A DNA stretch of 64,000 nt from the NCBI RefSeq assembly GCF_038070315.1, contig NZ_JBBPCC010000007.1:223764-287763 (forward strand). Direction: 5' to 3'. The translations under genes and the position numbers were made by a program. Of this stretch, positions 8,480 through 17,862 are shown in pieces. This DNA comes from Paenibacillus_G filicis (lineage in GTDB: Bacteria > Bacillota > Bacilli > Paenibacillales > NBRC-103111). The notes under the pieces are model-generated. The model saw nothing but the letters and a program-made list of their open reading frames with translations. It was not told where the DNA came from and ran no database searches. How positions within the stretch are numbered: the first letter of the stretch is position 1; each line of letters begins with the position of its first letter.

Positions 8480-8656
8480 ACTGACATTCCTTTCCTGAAG
8501 TCCTGTATCCATTATACCGAAGATCGCTATACTTGTTTCAAGTATGATAAGAATCTTTGGTGAGCAAATGAATCGAAGTTATTCATAAGATAACATAATT
8601 TTTATTATGTAAATAACCCCCCCCCCAACTGCAGGCTGCATACCAATTTGAACCCG

Positions 8657-8685
8657 TAGACTTCTTTTAAAAAAGTTACTATAAT
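8657..8685 (+). promoter_or_regulatory. Sigma-A-type promoter of msrA
   Basis: TAGACT at 8657-8662, a 17-base spacer and a perfect TATAAT at 8680-8685, about 60 bases before the msrA start. Confidence 0.65.
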
Positions 8686-8743
8686 AATTACTTATACACA
8701 TATGCAGCATGTCCATATATACTCGCAGGAATGGGGAATTTAT

Positions 8744-9265
8744 GTGTTACACAAAGCAACGTTTGCCGGAGGATGCTTCTGGTGCATGGTCACGCCGTTC
8801 GAGGAACAGCCGGGGATACATGGCATCGTGTCCGGTTACATGGGCGGCACCGTAGAGAATCCTACCTATGAGCAGGTATTAACCGGAGAAACCGGGCATC
8901 TGGAAGTGGTACAAATCACATTCGATCCGTCGATCTTCCCTTATGAGAAGCTACTTGAGCTGTATTGGCCGCAGATTGACCCTACAGATGCAACGGGCCA
9001 AGGCAATGATCGCACGAGTCAATACCGCGCCGCGATTCTATATCACAATGAAGAACAGCGTCTGGCGGCTGCCCGTTCCCGGGAAAAGCTCGACCAAAGC
9101 GGACGTTTCGACAAGCCTGTTGTGACGGCGATCGAGGAAGCGTCCGTCTTTTATCCGGCTGAAGAGTATCACCAGAATTTTCACAAGAAGGATCCGAAGT
9201 ATTACAAGGAATCTCGCGTGTATTCCGGCCGCGATGCCATCATCGAGAAGTATTGGAGCAAGTAA
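8744..9265 (+). CDS. msrA: Peptide methionine-S-sulfoxide reductase
   Basis: Reduces methionine-S-sulfoxide in oxidised proteins, with electrons from thioredoxin, in the cytoplasm. The GGCFWCM motif carries the catalytic Cys11 and a nearby Cys14. SGYMGG, GHLEVVQITFDP and the YRAAILYHNEEQ block are all present. I chose the GTG at 8744, preceded by AGGAATGGGGAA, which gives 173 residues starting MLHKATF as in relatives; an in-frame ATG at 8702 would add 14 residues without resemblance to the family. It is a single gene between its own promoter and a terminator. Confidence 0.95.
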   Translation: MLHKATFAGGCFWCMVTPFEEQPGIHGIVSGYMGGTVENPTYEQVLTGETGHLEVVQITFDPSIFPYEKLLELYWPQIDPTDATGQGNDRTSQYRAAILYHNEEQRLAAARSREKLDQSGRFDKPVVTAIEEASVFYPAEEYHQNFHKKDPKYYKESRVYSGRDAIIEKYWSK

Positions 9266-9280
9266 TATCTGCAACGACAA

Positions 9281-9310
9281 AAAGCGACCTGCTGAGGGTC
9301 GCTTTTTTAA
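9281..9310. terminator. Bidirectional terminator between msrA and the APC permease
   Basis: Stem AAAGCGACC (9281-9289) with GGTCGCTTT (9297-9305), a 7-base loop and T runs on both sides. It serves two convergent genes. Confidence 0.9.
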
Positions 9311-9325
9311 CGTTATGTCCCTTCA

Positions 9326-10660
9326 TCAGACCGCCTTCTCTACCTCAGTTAGAACAACCCGCTGTCCGGATCGTGCCCAGCCTCTGGCCATATAGTAAAT
9401 CAGACCGGCGAGCAGCCAACCGGAGCCTAGCAGCAAGGAGGACAGATCGAGCAGCGTAATCAGGTAAAAGACGAAGGCTGCGCCGATTAACGGACAAAGC
9501 AGTCTGACGACCAAGTCTTGCGGCCGGGACTGCTTCCGCTTCACGATGTAGTGAAAGATAACCGAAAGATTCACAAACAGAAAGGCGGTCAGCGCGCCGA
9601 AATTAACGAACTTGATGGCGGTCTCGAGACTGATGAACAAGGCCGATAAGGAAACGATGCTAGCAAGGATGATATTAAAGACGGGCGTGCGGAACCGGGG
9701 ATGGATGGAACCGAAGGTTCGGCTAGGCAGCAAGGATGATCTTCCCATCACGAACAGCATGCGGGTCACGGTGGTCATCGAGGACATCGCCTGGGATAGA
9801 ATCGAGAAAATAATGACGAATGTGAAGATTGAGGCCAGCAATCCCCCGCCGATGGTTCCCATCAGCTCAAATCCGGCCGAATCGGCATTCTGGAACGTAA
9901 ATCCAGGGTACATCTGTTGGATTAGATATGCGGTGATGAAGTACATGAGGCCCGCCAGCAGCACGATGATCATGATTGCTCGCGGAATGGTCTTCTTGGG
10001 GTCCTTGGTTTCTTCAGCCATTGTGGTGATCGAGTCAAAACCGAGGAAGGAAAAACAAACGAGGGAAGCTCCGGCCAGGATTGCCGAGAAGGAGACGCCT
10101 TCGGTATGCGCCAAGGGGTTCAGACCCGCTGTGAGACCGCCTTGCATCGCTTTGTACACCAGCATGGAGCAAAATCCGGCGATAAACGCAATCTGCAGCA
10201 GCACGAACACTTTGTTAACGTTGGCCGAGGCTTTGATCCCGATAATATTGACCACCATCACGATCAAGGTCAGCAGCACAACCCAGAAGGCTAACGGTAC
10301 GGACGGGAATTGTGCCTCCAGATTGATCCCGAACATCAGTACCGCGATGATGCAGGAGAACAAGTAATCAAGCAGAATCGCCCACCCGACCAGAAAACCC
10401 AGGAACGGGTTCATCGCTTTCGTTACATACGTGTACGCTGATCCGGATACCGGAAAGGCCTTGGCCATCTGTCCGTAGCTGACGGCCGTAAACAAGATCG
10501 CTGCGAACGCAAGCACATAGGCCGCCAGCAGCATACCTCCGGAACCTTCATGCAAGACACCGAAGCTGGTGAAAAAAATCATCGGGGACATCCAAGCCAG
10601 ACCCATACTCACCACATGATACAAGGTCAAGTTTCGCTTTAACGTGATAGACTCTGACAT
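9326..10660 (-). CDS. APC-superfamily amino-acid/amine permease
   Basis: 444 residues with about 12 hydrophobic segments. The opening LTLYHVVSMGLAWMSPMIFF, the PVSGSAYTYVTKAMNPFLGFLVGW block near residue 70 and FLGFDSITTMAEETKDPKKTIPRAI near residue 208 are APC hallmarks. It is divergent from, and about 390 bases away from, the guanidine-I riboswitch operon. Permeases of this kind often accompany urea/guanidine carboxylase clusters, so guanidine or a related nitrogen compound is a plausible cargo; this is inference from position. The start has GAGGAGGATGAGCG upstream. I see no riboswitch on its own leader. Confidence 0.88.
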   Translation of the reverse strand: MSESITLKRNLTLYHVVSMGLAWMSPMIFFTSFGVLHEGSGGMLLAAYVLAFAAILFTAVSYGQMAKAFPVSGSAYTYVTKAMNPFLGFLVGWAILLDYLFSCIIAVLMFGINLEAQFPSVPLAFWVVLLTLIVMVVNIIGIKASANVNKVFVLLQIAFIAGFCSMLVYKAMQGGLTAGLNPLAHTEGVSFSAILAGASLVCFSFLGFDSITTMAEETKDPKKTIPRAIMIIVLLAGLMYFITAYLIQQMYPGFTFQNADSAGFELMGTIGGGLLASIFTFVIIFSILSQAMSSMTTVTRMLFVMGRSSLLPSRTFGSIHPRFRTPVFNIILASIVSLSALFISLETAIKFVNFGALTAFLFVNLSVIFHYIVKRKQSRPQDLVVRLLCPLIGAAFVFYLITLLDLSSLLLGSGWLLAGLIYYMARGWARSGQRVVLTEVEKAV

Positions 10661-10827
10661 CGCTCATCCTCCTCTGTTGTTCCTTCTGCTCTTCGCAATC
10701 AAACACTCGCGTCATCATACCTAACATTTTTGCAGCGATTTTTGAAAAAAGTCAAGTTTAATTTTCTATAAAGACGCAAATACCTCGATCCATAAGCACA
10801 AAACCTCACTCAAAAAATAATTATTGA

Positions 10828-10856
10828 TTGATCTCGGATTTTTATGTTAGTATTCA
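10828..10856 (+). promoter_or_regulatory. Promoter of the guanidine-degradation operon
   Basis: TTGATC (10828-10833), a 17-base spacer and TATTCA (10851-10856), ending about 30 bases before the riboswitch aptamer. Confidence 0.6.
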
Positions 10857-10883
10857 TAACACAAAGACAAAACTTCATACCAA

Positions 10884-11028
10884 AGGTTTTCTAGGGTTCC
10901 GAATCGCTGCGGCGATTGCCTGGACCGAGAGAAAACGCACCGATGCCATGGCACCCGGTGTACACGGCGGGACAAAAGCCCGGGAGAATGAATCAAAAGA
11001 CTTCTTTTGATATTCTCCCGGGCTTTTT
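10884..11028 (+). promoter_or_regulatory. Guanidine-I (ykkC) riboswitch with intrinsic terminator
   Basis: The aptamer shows the conserved ykkC blocks in order: CTAGGGTTCCG (10891), CTGGACCGAGAG (10920), ACACGGCGGGACAAAAGCC (10962) and CGGGAGA (10981). The last block, GCCCGGGAGAAT at 10978-10989, is also the 5' arm of a strong terminator whose 3' arm is ATTCTCCCGGGC at 11012-11023, followed by TTTTT. Holding this strand in the aptamer prevents termination, so guanidine should switch the operon on. The ATG of the first gene follows 25 bases after the T run. The class is well established from the sequence alone. Confidence 0.95.
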
Positions 11029-11053
11029 ACTATTTTTCTGAGGAGGCAACTCG

Positions 11054-11776
11054 ATGACAACTGCTTATTCCATCACGCTCCAGCCAGGCCACAAGTGGTC
11101 CGCCTATGTAAGCAGCGGCAAGCTGCTCCGATTCACGGCGGACGGAGATGAAGCCAATCTCTCTTGCCTGTTCTATCACGCCCGGCACACGGCCGAGCGC
11201 TACAACATGCCCGACACGCTTAAGGCGCAGCATACCGCATTCTTGTCCGCAGGCCATATTCTGATGAGCGATCAGGGCCGGGCACTGGTCTCCATTACGG
11301 AGGACACCGTTGGCTGGCATGATACGCTATCCGGTTATACGACGCGTGAAGGCACGGATGCCAAGTATGGCGGGACCTCCTTCCAGACGCACCGCAACGA
11401 ATGGCTGCGCAGCGGCGAGGAGAACCTGACGGTCGAGCTGTTCCGGCATGGTCTTGCGGCGCGTGATCTGTCGGTACCACTGAACCTGTTCTCGAAAGTC
11501 GTGTGCGAGCTGAACGGTGACATGCACTATGTCCAGCAGCCTACAGCGGGACGGTACGTGACGCTCCGCACGGAAATGGATGTGCTTGCGGTGTTCTCCA
11601 GCACGCCCAACCCGCTGAACCCTTCCCCCGCCTTTCCCGTGGCGGCCATCGAAGTCCAGATCACCAATGCGGAGCCCGTCAGCCCGGACGACAAGTGCGT
11701 GCAGCATTGCAGCGAGAACCGGCGCGCCTTTGACAACACATGGAATGCCCACAAATTAACGAAGGGAGCTTACTGA
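11054..11776 (+). CDS. DUF1989 urea-amidolyase-associated protein 1 (carboxyguanidine deiminase subunit)
   Basis: 240 residues of the DUF1989 family known as urea-amidolyase-associated protein. In riboswitch-linked clusters the two DUF1989 proteins form carboxyguanidine deiminase (CgdAB), which turns carboxyguanidine into allophanate and ammonia. GKLLRFTADGDEANLSCLFYHA and the LSVPLNLFSKVVCELNGDMHY block with its Cys, His and Asp residues are typical. It is the first gene behind the riboswitch, with AGGAGG before the ATG. The next gene starts two bases after its stop, so the pair is translated together. The function comes from family knowledge and operon position. Confidence 0.93.
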   Translation: MTTAYSITLQPGHKWSAYVSSGKLLRFTADGDEANLSCLFYHARHTAERYNMPDTLKAQHTAFLSAGHILMSDQGRALVSITEDTVGWHDTLSGYTTREGTDAKYGGTSFQTHRNEWLRSGEENLTVELFRHGLAARDLSVPLNLFSKVVCELNGDMHYVQQPTAGRYVTLRTEMDVLAVFSSTPNPLNPSPAFPVAAIEVQITNAEPVSPDDKCVQHCSENRRAFDNTWNAHKLTKGAY

Positions 11777-11778
11777 CG

Positions 11779-12447
11779 ATGAGCCTATTCCAACCTGTGT
11801 TCAGCGAACGAAGCAAAGCAGACGCAATCTATACCCACATCATTCCGGCCGGGGACGGCTGGCTGCATGACCTGCTTCCCGGCCAGATCCTGCGGATCGT
11901 CGATGTGGAGGGCAATCAGGCGGTCGATACGCTGTTCTACTCCACCGGGGATCCTGGCGATCACTACAGCGCCGTGAAGACCATCGCGCAGCAGCGCAAT
12001 CTGTATCTGACTGCAGGCTCTACACTAGTCGCAGAATCCGGACGGGAGCTGGTTCAGATCACCGCCGATACCTGCGGCAGACATGATACGATCGGCGGTG
12101 CCTGCTCCGCTCAGAGCAACACGGTGCGTTATGCCCATGACACGCTGCCGATGCATAACTGCCGTGACACCTTCATGCGGATGCTGTCCAGCCGAAGCGA
12201 GTATAGCAAGCGGGAGCTTGCGCCTAACGTGAATTTTTTCATGAACGTGCCGGTGACGCCGGAGGGCCAGCTAACCTTCGCCGATGGCGTATCCGGGCCC
12301 GGGCGTTATGTAGAGATGGTCGCGCTATCCCCTGTTACCGTGCTCATCAGCAACTGTCCGCAGCTGAATAACCCTTGCAATGCCTATAACCCTACTCCGG
12401 CGGAAGTCATCGTCTGGGATACGAATGGAGGCGAAGCTCATGTTTAA
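11779..12447 (+). CDS. DUF1989 urea-amidolyase-associated protein 2 (carboxyguanidine deiminase subunit)
   Basis: 222 residues, a paralogue of the preceding protein and its presumed partner in carboxyguanidine deiminase. DLLPGQILRIVDVEGNQAVDTLFYS near residue 30 and the ELAPNVNFFMNVPVT stretch near residue 147 match the family. I start it at 11779, where GGGAG precedes MSLFQPVFSER; the longer frame from 11740 would overlap the previous gene in another phase. Its end overlaps the carboxylase start by 8 bases, a sign of tight coupling. Confidence 0.93.
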   Translation: MSLFQPVFSERSKADAIYTHIIPAGDGWLHDLLPGQILRIVDVEGNQAVDTLFYSTGDPGDHYSAVKTIAQQRNLYLTAGSTLVAESGRELVQITADTCGRHDTIGGACSAQSNTVRYAHDTLPMHNCRDTFMRMLSSRSEYSKRELAPNVNFFMNVPVTPEGQLTFADGVSGPGRYVEMVALSPVTVLISNCPQLNNPCNAYNPTPAEVIVWDTNGGEAHV

Positions 12448-15400
12448 CAAAGTACTGATTGCTAACCGCGGAGCCATCGCCGTGCGCATCATCCGCACAT
12501 TGCGCTCCATGGGAGTCGCCTCCGTGGCTGTGTATACGACGGCAGACCGGGACAGCCTGCATGTCGAGCAGGCGGATGAAGCGGTATGGATCGGAGACGG
12601 ACCGGCCAAGGACAGTTACCTGAATGCCTCGCTCATTCTGCAGACGGCGCTGGAGACCGGAGCGGAAGCGATTCATCCCGGCTACGGATTTCTGAGCGAG
12701 AACACGGAATTCGCACGAGCTTGCGCCGCTCGCGGCATCACCTTCATCGGACCGACGCCCGAGCAAATCGAGCTGTTCGGCCTGAAGCATACCGCGCGCG
12801 CCATCGCGGAGCAGGCTGGAGTTCCGCTGCTGCCCGGCACCGGGCTGATCTCGGACGCGGAAGAAGCCGTTCGCAGCGCCGGAGCTATCGGCTACCCGGT
12901 CATGCTGAAGAGCACGGCAGGCGGAGGCGGGATCGGGATGCGGATCTGCGCCGATGAGTCGCAGCTGCGGCAGGCTTTTGACTCGGTCACGAGGCTGGCG
13001 GCTGCTAACTTTAACGACGGCGGCGTGTTTCTCGAAGCCTACATTGCCCGGGCCCGGCATGTCGAGGTCCAGATCTTCGGCACGGGCAGCGGCGAAGCCG
13101 TTGCGCTCGGCGAGCGGGACTGCTCCGTACAGCGACGCAATCAGAAGATCATCGAAGAAACACCTGCCCCACTTCTCCCTGCGGACATCCGGACCAGCAT
13201 GCTGGAGCATGCCCGGGGGCTTGCACTCACCGCAGGTTACCGCAGCGCTGGGACGGTCGAGTACTTATACGATCCCGAACGTCAGCAGTACTACTTCCTA
13301 GAAGTGAATACGCGCTTGCAGGTGGAGCATGGCGTAACCGAAGAGGTATTGGGTATCGACCTGGTCGAGTGGATGATCAAGGAAGCGGCCGGCGAGCTGA
13401 GCAGCCTCCAGGAGCTAATCCGTCAGCCTGCCGGGCATAGCCTGCAAGTGCGGCTCTACGCCGAGGACTGCCAGCATGATTTCCGCCCGAGCACCGGCCG
13501 GATCGATCAGATCCTCCTGCCGGACAACACCCGTGTGGAAACCTGGATTCAATCGGGTCTGGAGGTCACACCACTTTACGATCCTATGCTGGCCAAGATC
13601 ATCGTTCATGCCGACACCCGCGAAGCGGCCATTCGGCAGATGATCGCCGCCCTGCAAGAGCTGCGCGTCTACGGCCTTGCCAACAATCAGTCTTATATAG
13701 AAGCTTTTCTGCAAACGTCGGCTTTCGGGGAGGGCCGGGTATATACCACGATGCTTCAGACCTTCAGGCCTCGAGAGCATGCGATTGAAGTGCTGGACGG
13801 CGGGGTACAGACGACCGTCCAGGACGATCCCGGACGGGTCGGCTACTGGGATATCGGCGTTCCGCCTTCGGGCCCGATGGACCGGCTTGCTTTCCGAACG
13901 GGCAACCGGCTGCTGGGCAATGCCGATGGAGCGGCGGGACTTGAGATGACGCTGCGGGGCGGTTCCTTCCAGTTCCGAGACGATATCGTATTCTGCCTGA
14001 CCGGAGCGGATATGGGAGCAACGCTCGATGGCGTGACCGTTCCGCTGTATACGCCGGTGAAGGCCTCCTCAGGAGCCGTGCTCTCTCTCGGCGAAGCTAA
14101 GGCCGGCATGCGGACTTATCTGCTGGTGGCGGGAGGGCTGGATATGCCACTCACCCTGGGCAGCGCAGCTACCTTCACGCTGGGCGGATTCGGAGGTCAC
14201 GGAGGCGGCGCGCTCCGTCCGGGTTCTGTTCTGGCTGTTCAGAGGAGCGGCGTGACTACGCCTCCTCTGGGTTTAGCTGCCTCTTCCCGCCCCGTGCTCG
14301 CCAAGGAATGGACCATCGGCGTCATTCCCGGACCGCATTGCACCGAAGAATACCTGCTTCCGGCTTATCTGGAGCAGCTGACGCAGACTTCCTGGGAGGT
14401 GCATTTCAACAGTTCACGAACAGGTGTTCGATTGATTGGTCCAGCACCACTTTGGGCTCGGGAGGACGGCGGTGACGCTGGCCTGCATCCTTCCAATATT
14501 CACGATAACGCCTATGCGGTGGGCGCGCTTGACTTGACCGGAGATATGCCGATCCTACTCGGACCGGACGGGCCGAGTCTCGGAGGGTTCGTTTGTCCTG
14601 TCACGACGGCCACGGCAGAGCTGTGGAAGATTGGCCAACTGCATCCCGGCGATACGGTCCGGTTCATGCTGATTTCGGTCGAGGAAGCCGAAGAGCTGCG
14701 GCTGGAGCAGGAGAACTATTTGACCCGATTGGGCGATGCGCCCGTTCTCCCTTCCCTCCCGGCCGTATCCCGGGGCGGCTATACGCCGCTGATCGCCTAT
14801 GAGGAAGCGGGACGCCGGTTTCCGATCGCTATCCGCTGCTCGGGCGATGAGAACCTGCTGATCGAATATGGCGAGCGGGAGCTCGATCTGCTGTACCGCT
14901 TCCAGGTCTATGTCCTGATGGAGGAAATCCACAGCAGTGGCCGTATCCCGTTCGTCGAGCTGACACCAGGCATCCGTTCCCTGCAGATCCATCTGGACCC
15001 GTCCAAGATGACGGTGAAGGAAGCGGCGGCCATCGTACTCGAGATGGACCTCAGCTTGCCTGAGCTCGGCTCGATCGAAGTGCCATCCCGGATCGTGAAG
15101 CTTCCCTTGTCCTGGGATGACCCGGCCACCCAGCTGGCGATCGAGCGGTATCAGCAAAATGTCCGCCCGGATGCTCCCTGGTGCCCGAGCAACCTGGAGT
15201 TCATACGCCGGATGAACGGACTGGGGTCACTGGAGGAGGTCGCAGAGGTCGTCTTTAACGCTTCGTATCTCGTCATGGGATTAGGCGATGTGTATCTCGG
15301 CGCGCCGGTAGCGGTCCCTCTCGATCCGCGTCACCGGCTGGTGACGACCAAGTACAACCCCGCCCGAACCTGGACGCCGGAGAATGCCGTCGGCATTGGC

Positions 15401-16051
15401 GGAGCGTATCTGTGCGTGTATGGCATGGAAGGTCCCGGCGGCTATCAGTTCGTCGGCCGCACCGTGCAAATGTGGAACAAGCACCGCTCTACGCCGAATT
15501 TCGAAGCTGGGAAGCCATGGCTATTACGCTTCTTCGATCAGATACAGTTTTATCCAGTCTCTGAGAAGGAGCTGCTTCAGATGAGAGAAGATTTTCCTCG
15601 GGGCGACTTCCTTGTAGATGTAGAGGAAACTACATTCCGTCTGGGAGACTATCTGAAGTGGACCGACAGCATTCAGGACGGAGCCTCTCTATTCCGCCAG
15701 CAGCAGCAAAGCGCCTTCAAGCAGGAGCTTGCTTATTGGAAGGAACTCGGCATCGCCGAGCATGTCTCCGAGCCTGAGCCGCCCTCCGCTCTACAGCAGG
15801 AAAGCTTGCCTGCCGGCAGCTCCGGCGTGAACAGTTCGATGTCCGGCAGCGTGTGGAAGGTGCTGGTCACCCCCGGCCAACAGGTGCGCAAGGGTGAAGT
15901 GCTAGTCGTGGAAGAAAGTATGAAGATGGAATTCCCGCAATTCGCCCCGTTCGACGGCGTCATCGCCTCCATCTATGTTGAGGCCGGGGACGAAGTCAGA
16001 TCCGGGGACTGCCTGGCAGCCATTTATCCATTAGAGGAGGCGACCGCCTGA
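12440..16051 (+). CDS. Biotin-dependent urea/guanidine carboxylase
   Basis: 1203 residues from the ATG at 12440 (GGAGG 8 bases upstream). Domains in order: biotin carboxylase, about 1-445 (FNKVLIANRGAIAVRIIRTL start, ATP-grasp STAGGGGIGMRI near 170, EVNTRLQVEHGVTEEV near 290); a KipA-like carboxyltransferase half, about 455-720; a KipI-like half, about 790-985; and a biotinyl domain at the end with EESMKMEF, where Lys1162 carries biotin. The allophanate hydrolase is a separate gene, unlike the fused yeast enzyme. The riboswitch and both DUF1989 partners argue for guanidine as substrate, giving carboxyguanidine with ATP and bicarbonate; urea is the alternative. The stop overlaps the next start by one base. 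Confidence 0.95.
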   Translation: MFNKVLIANRGAIAVRIIRTLRSMGVASVAVYTTADRDSLHVEQADEAVWIGDGPAKDSYLNASLILQTALETGAEAIHPGYGFLSENTEFARACAARGITFIGPTPEQIELFGLKHTARAIAEQAGVPLLPGTGLISDAEEAVRSAGAIGYPVMLKSTAGGGGIGMRICADESQLRQAFDSVTRLAAANFNDGGVFLEAYIARARHVEVQIFGTGSGEAVALGERDCSVQRRNQKIIEETPAPLLPADIRTSMLEHARGLALTAGYRSAGTVEYLYDPERQQYYFLEVNTRLQVEHGVTEEVLGIDLVEWMIKEAAGELSSLQELIRQPAGHSLQVRLYAEDCQHDFRPSTGRIDQILLPDNTRVETWIQSGLEVTPLYDPMLAKIIVHADTREAAIRQMIAALQELRVYGLANNQSYIEAFLQTSAFGEGRVYTTMLQTFRPREHAIEVLDGGVQTTVQDDPGRVGYWDIGVPPSGPMDRLAFRTGNRLLGNADGAAGLEMTLRGGSFQFRDDIVFCLTGADMGATLDGVTVPLYTPVKASSGAVLSLGEAKAGMRTYLLVAGGLDMPLTLGSAATFTLGGFGGHGGGALRPGSVLAVQRSGVTTPPLGLAASSRPVLAKEWTIGVIPGPHCTEEYLLPAYLEQLTQTSWEVHFNSSRTGVRLIGPAPLWAREDGGDAGLHPSNIHDNAYAVGALDLTGDMPILLGPDGPSLGGFVCPVTTATAELWKIGQLHPGDTVRFMLISVEEAEELRLEQENYLTRLGDAPVLPSLPAVSRGGYTPLIAYEEAGRRFPIAIRCSGDENLLIEYGERELDLLYRFQVYVLMEEIHSSGRIPFVELTPGIRSLQIHLDPSKMTVKEAAAIVLEMDLSLPELGSIEVPSRIVKLPLSWDDPATQLAIERYQQNVRPDAPWCPSNLEFIRRMNGLGSLEEVAEVVFNASYLVMGLGDVYLGAPVAVPLDPRHRLVTTKYNPARTWTPENAVGIGGAYLCVYGMEGPGGYQFVGRTVQMWNKHRSTPNFEAGKPWLLRFFDQIQFYPVSEKELLQMREDFPRGDFLVDVEETTFRLGDYLKWTDSIQDGASLFRQQQQSAFKQELAYWKELGIAEHVSEPEPPSALQQESLPAGSSGVNSSMSGSVWKVLVTPGQQVRKGEVLVVEESMKMEFPQFAPFDGVIASIYVEAGDEVRSGDCLAAIYPLEEATA

Positions 16052-17781
16052 TGTCGATGTCATCCGTACCGTTGGAGTTATCTATAGAAGCTTTGCAGCA
16101 AGGCTACCGCCGGGGCTCGTTTACGCCTGAGGACGTCGTCCGTGCTATTGTAGACCGGGCGAACCGCGACCTGGAGATGCATATCTGGATTCTGCCGCCG
16201 TCGGTGGAACGCATCGCCCCTTATCTGGAGCGGCTTCAAGAGCTTGATCCTGCGGATTGCCCGCTGTGGGGTATTCCCTTTGCCATTAAGGACAATATCG
16301 AGGTAGCGGGCTGGCCGGTCACGGCCGCCTGCCCGGACTTTGCCTATACGCCGGAGGCGCACGCCTCGGTGGTGGAACGGCTTATTGCTGCCGGAGCCAT
16401 TCCGGTCGGGAAAACGAATCTGGACCAGTTCGCCACCGGGCTGGTCGGCACGCGGAGTCCCTACGGGGACACGCATAACGCGCTGCGTCACGAGCTGATC
16501 AGCGGAGGCTCCAGCTCCGGATCGGCCGTAGCGGTAGCACGGGGTCAGGCGGCCTTCGCACTCGGCACGGATACAGCCGGCTCAGGAAGGGTGCCTGCTG
16601 CCCTGAACCGGCTGATCGGCTACAAGCCGGCCGTGGGAGCTTGGCCTTCACGCGGGGTCGTGCCGGCTTGCCGCAGCATCGACTGCGTCACGGTCTTCAC
16701 CCGCAGCGTCGCAGATGCGGAGGCCGTGGATCAGGCCGCTCGCGGCTGGGACCAGGGCGATCCGTTCTCGCGGGACCGTCCGCTGAAGCGTAGCGCTTCG
16801 CCGGACGCTTGGCTGCTGCCGAAGGAGCCGCCCGCTTTCTACGGGCCGTTCGCCGAGGCGTACGAGCAGGCCTGGCAGGAGACCCGGCAGAGGATCCAGA
16901 GCCTCGGCGTCAAGATCCGGGAAGTCGATACGGAACTGTTGCTTGAAGCCGCCGCCCTGCTGTACGAAGGCCCGCTGGTCGCGGAGCGCTGGGCGGACCT
17001 CGGCTCCTTCGTGGAGCGCCATCCCGGGGCGACGCTTCCGGTCACCGAAGCTATTCTGCGCTCCGGCACCCGGACGGAGTTCGACGCATCCTCTCTGTTC
17101 CGCGCTCAGCACCGGCTGCAGACCATCAAGCATCTGACAGCCGAGCTGCTCCGGGGCTCCGTGCTCGTGCTGCCGACCTGCGGGGGGACCTGGACCCGCG
17201 AGCAGGTCGCTACGGATCCGATCGCCACCAATCGCAGCATGGGCCAATTCACGAACCACTGCAACCTGCTGGATCTCAGCGCCATCGCGGTGCCTTCTGT
17301 CGATGCCGCCGAACGGCTGCCCTTCGGCATCACCTTGTTCACGCTGGCCGAGGAGGAGGCTAACCTGGTTCCTGCCGCCAATCTCTTCCTGCGACAGCAG
17401 GAGTTCATAACCGTCGCCGTGTGCGGACTGCATATGCGAGGACTTGCCCTGGAGCCTCAGATGACGGGGCTAGGTGCCTTCTTCCTGGAGGAAGCCGCTA
17501 CGGCGGAGAGCTATGAGCTTTACAAGCTCCCCACCTCGCCGGCCAAGCCGGGGCTTGTCCGCACTGTGGAAGGCGGCTCATCGATTGCGGTGGAGCTCTG
17601 GCAGATACCGGCTGCGTCCTTCGGCACCTTCACCGCCTCTATCCCCGCTCCACTGGGGATAGGGAAGATCGAGCTCCGCGACGGGCGGCTCGTGTCGGGC
17701 TTTGTATGCGAAGCTTTTGCTGTGCAAGGCGCCGTAAACATTACCTCTTTCGGCGGCTGGCGGGCAGCGGTTCAGTCGTAA
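16051..17781 (+). CDS. atzF: Allophanate hydrolase
   Basis: 576 residues, matching the stand-alone allophanate hydrolase length. It splits allophanate into two ammonia and two CO2 and completes the pathway of this operon. The amidase triad is visible: Lys80 in GIPFAIKDN, the cis-Ser154 in ISGGSSSGSAVA and nucleophile Ser178 in GTDTAGSGRVPA. The last 120 residues form the extra C-terminal domain with FGTFTASIPAPLGIGKIEL. The ATG overlaps the carboxylase TGA (TGATG) and GAGGAGG lies upstream, so translation is coupled. A terminator follows directly. Confidence 0.95.
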   Translation: MSMSSVPLELSIEALQQGYRRGSFTPEDVVRAIVDRANRDLEMHIWILPPSVERIAPYLERLQELDPADCPLWGIPFAIKDNIEVAGWPVTAACPDFAYTPEAHASVVERLIAAGAIPVGKTNLDQFATGLVGTRSPYGDTHNALRHELISGGSSSGSAVAVARGQAAFALGTDTAGSGRVPAALNRLIGYKPAVGAWPSRGVVPACRSIDCVTVFTRSVADAEAVDQAARGWDQGDPFSRDRPLKRSASPDAWLLPKEPPAFYGPFAEAYEQAWQETRQRIQSLGVKIREVDTELLLEAAALLYEGPLVAERWADLGSFVERHPGATLPVTEAILRSGTRTEFDASSLFRAQHRLQTIKHLTAELLRGSVLVLPTCGGTWTREQVATDPIATNRSMGQFTNHCNLLDLSAIAVPSVDAAERLPFGITLFTLAEEEANLVPAANLFLRQQEFITVAVCGLHMRGLALEPQMTGLGAFFLEEAATAESYELYKLPTSPAKPGLVRTVEGGSSIAVELWQIPAASFGTFTASIPAPLGIGKIELRDGRLVSGFVCEAFAVQGAVNITSFGGWRAAVQS

Positions 17782-17792
17782 CCGGATATCTC

Positions 17793-17828
17793 AAGGATGA
17801 GCGCAGGCATGCGTTTCATCCTTTTTTT
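17793..17828 (+). terminator. Terminator of the guanidine operon
   Basis: AAGGATGA (17793-17800) pairs with TCATCCTT (17816 onwards), followed by seven T residues. It lies 12 bases after the allophanate hydrolase stop. Confidence 0.88.
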
Positions 17829-17862
17829 ACATCTCAACCTATTGGATACGATGCTGTGCCCT

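Noticed and set aside
10661..10827. Possible second riboswitch for the APC permease
   Set aside because: The leader has a normal ribosome site but no ykkC, ACGR-hairpin or other conserved blocks.
10828..11010. 60-codon plus-strand frame
   Set aside because: Lies over the guanidine riboswitch promoter and aptamer, so it is RNA, not coding.
12407..13210. 267-codon minus-strand frame
   Set aside because: Antisense of the biotin carboxylase domain; no motifs.
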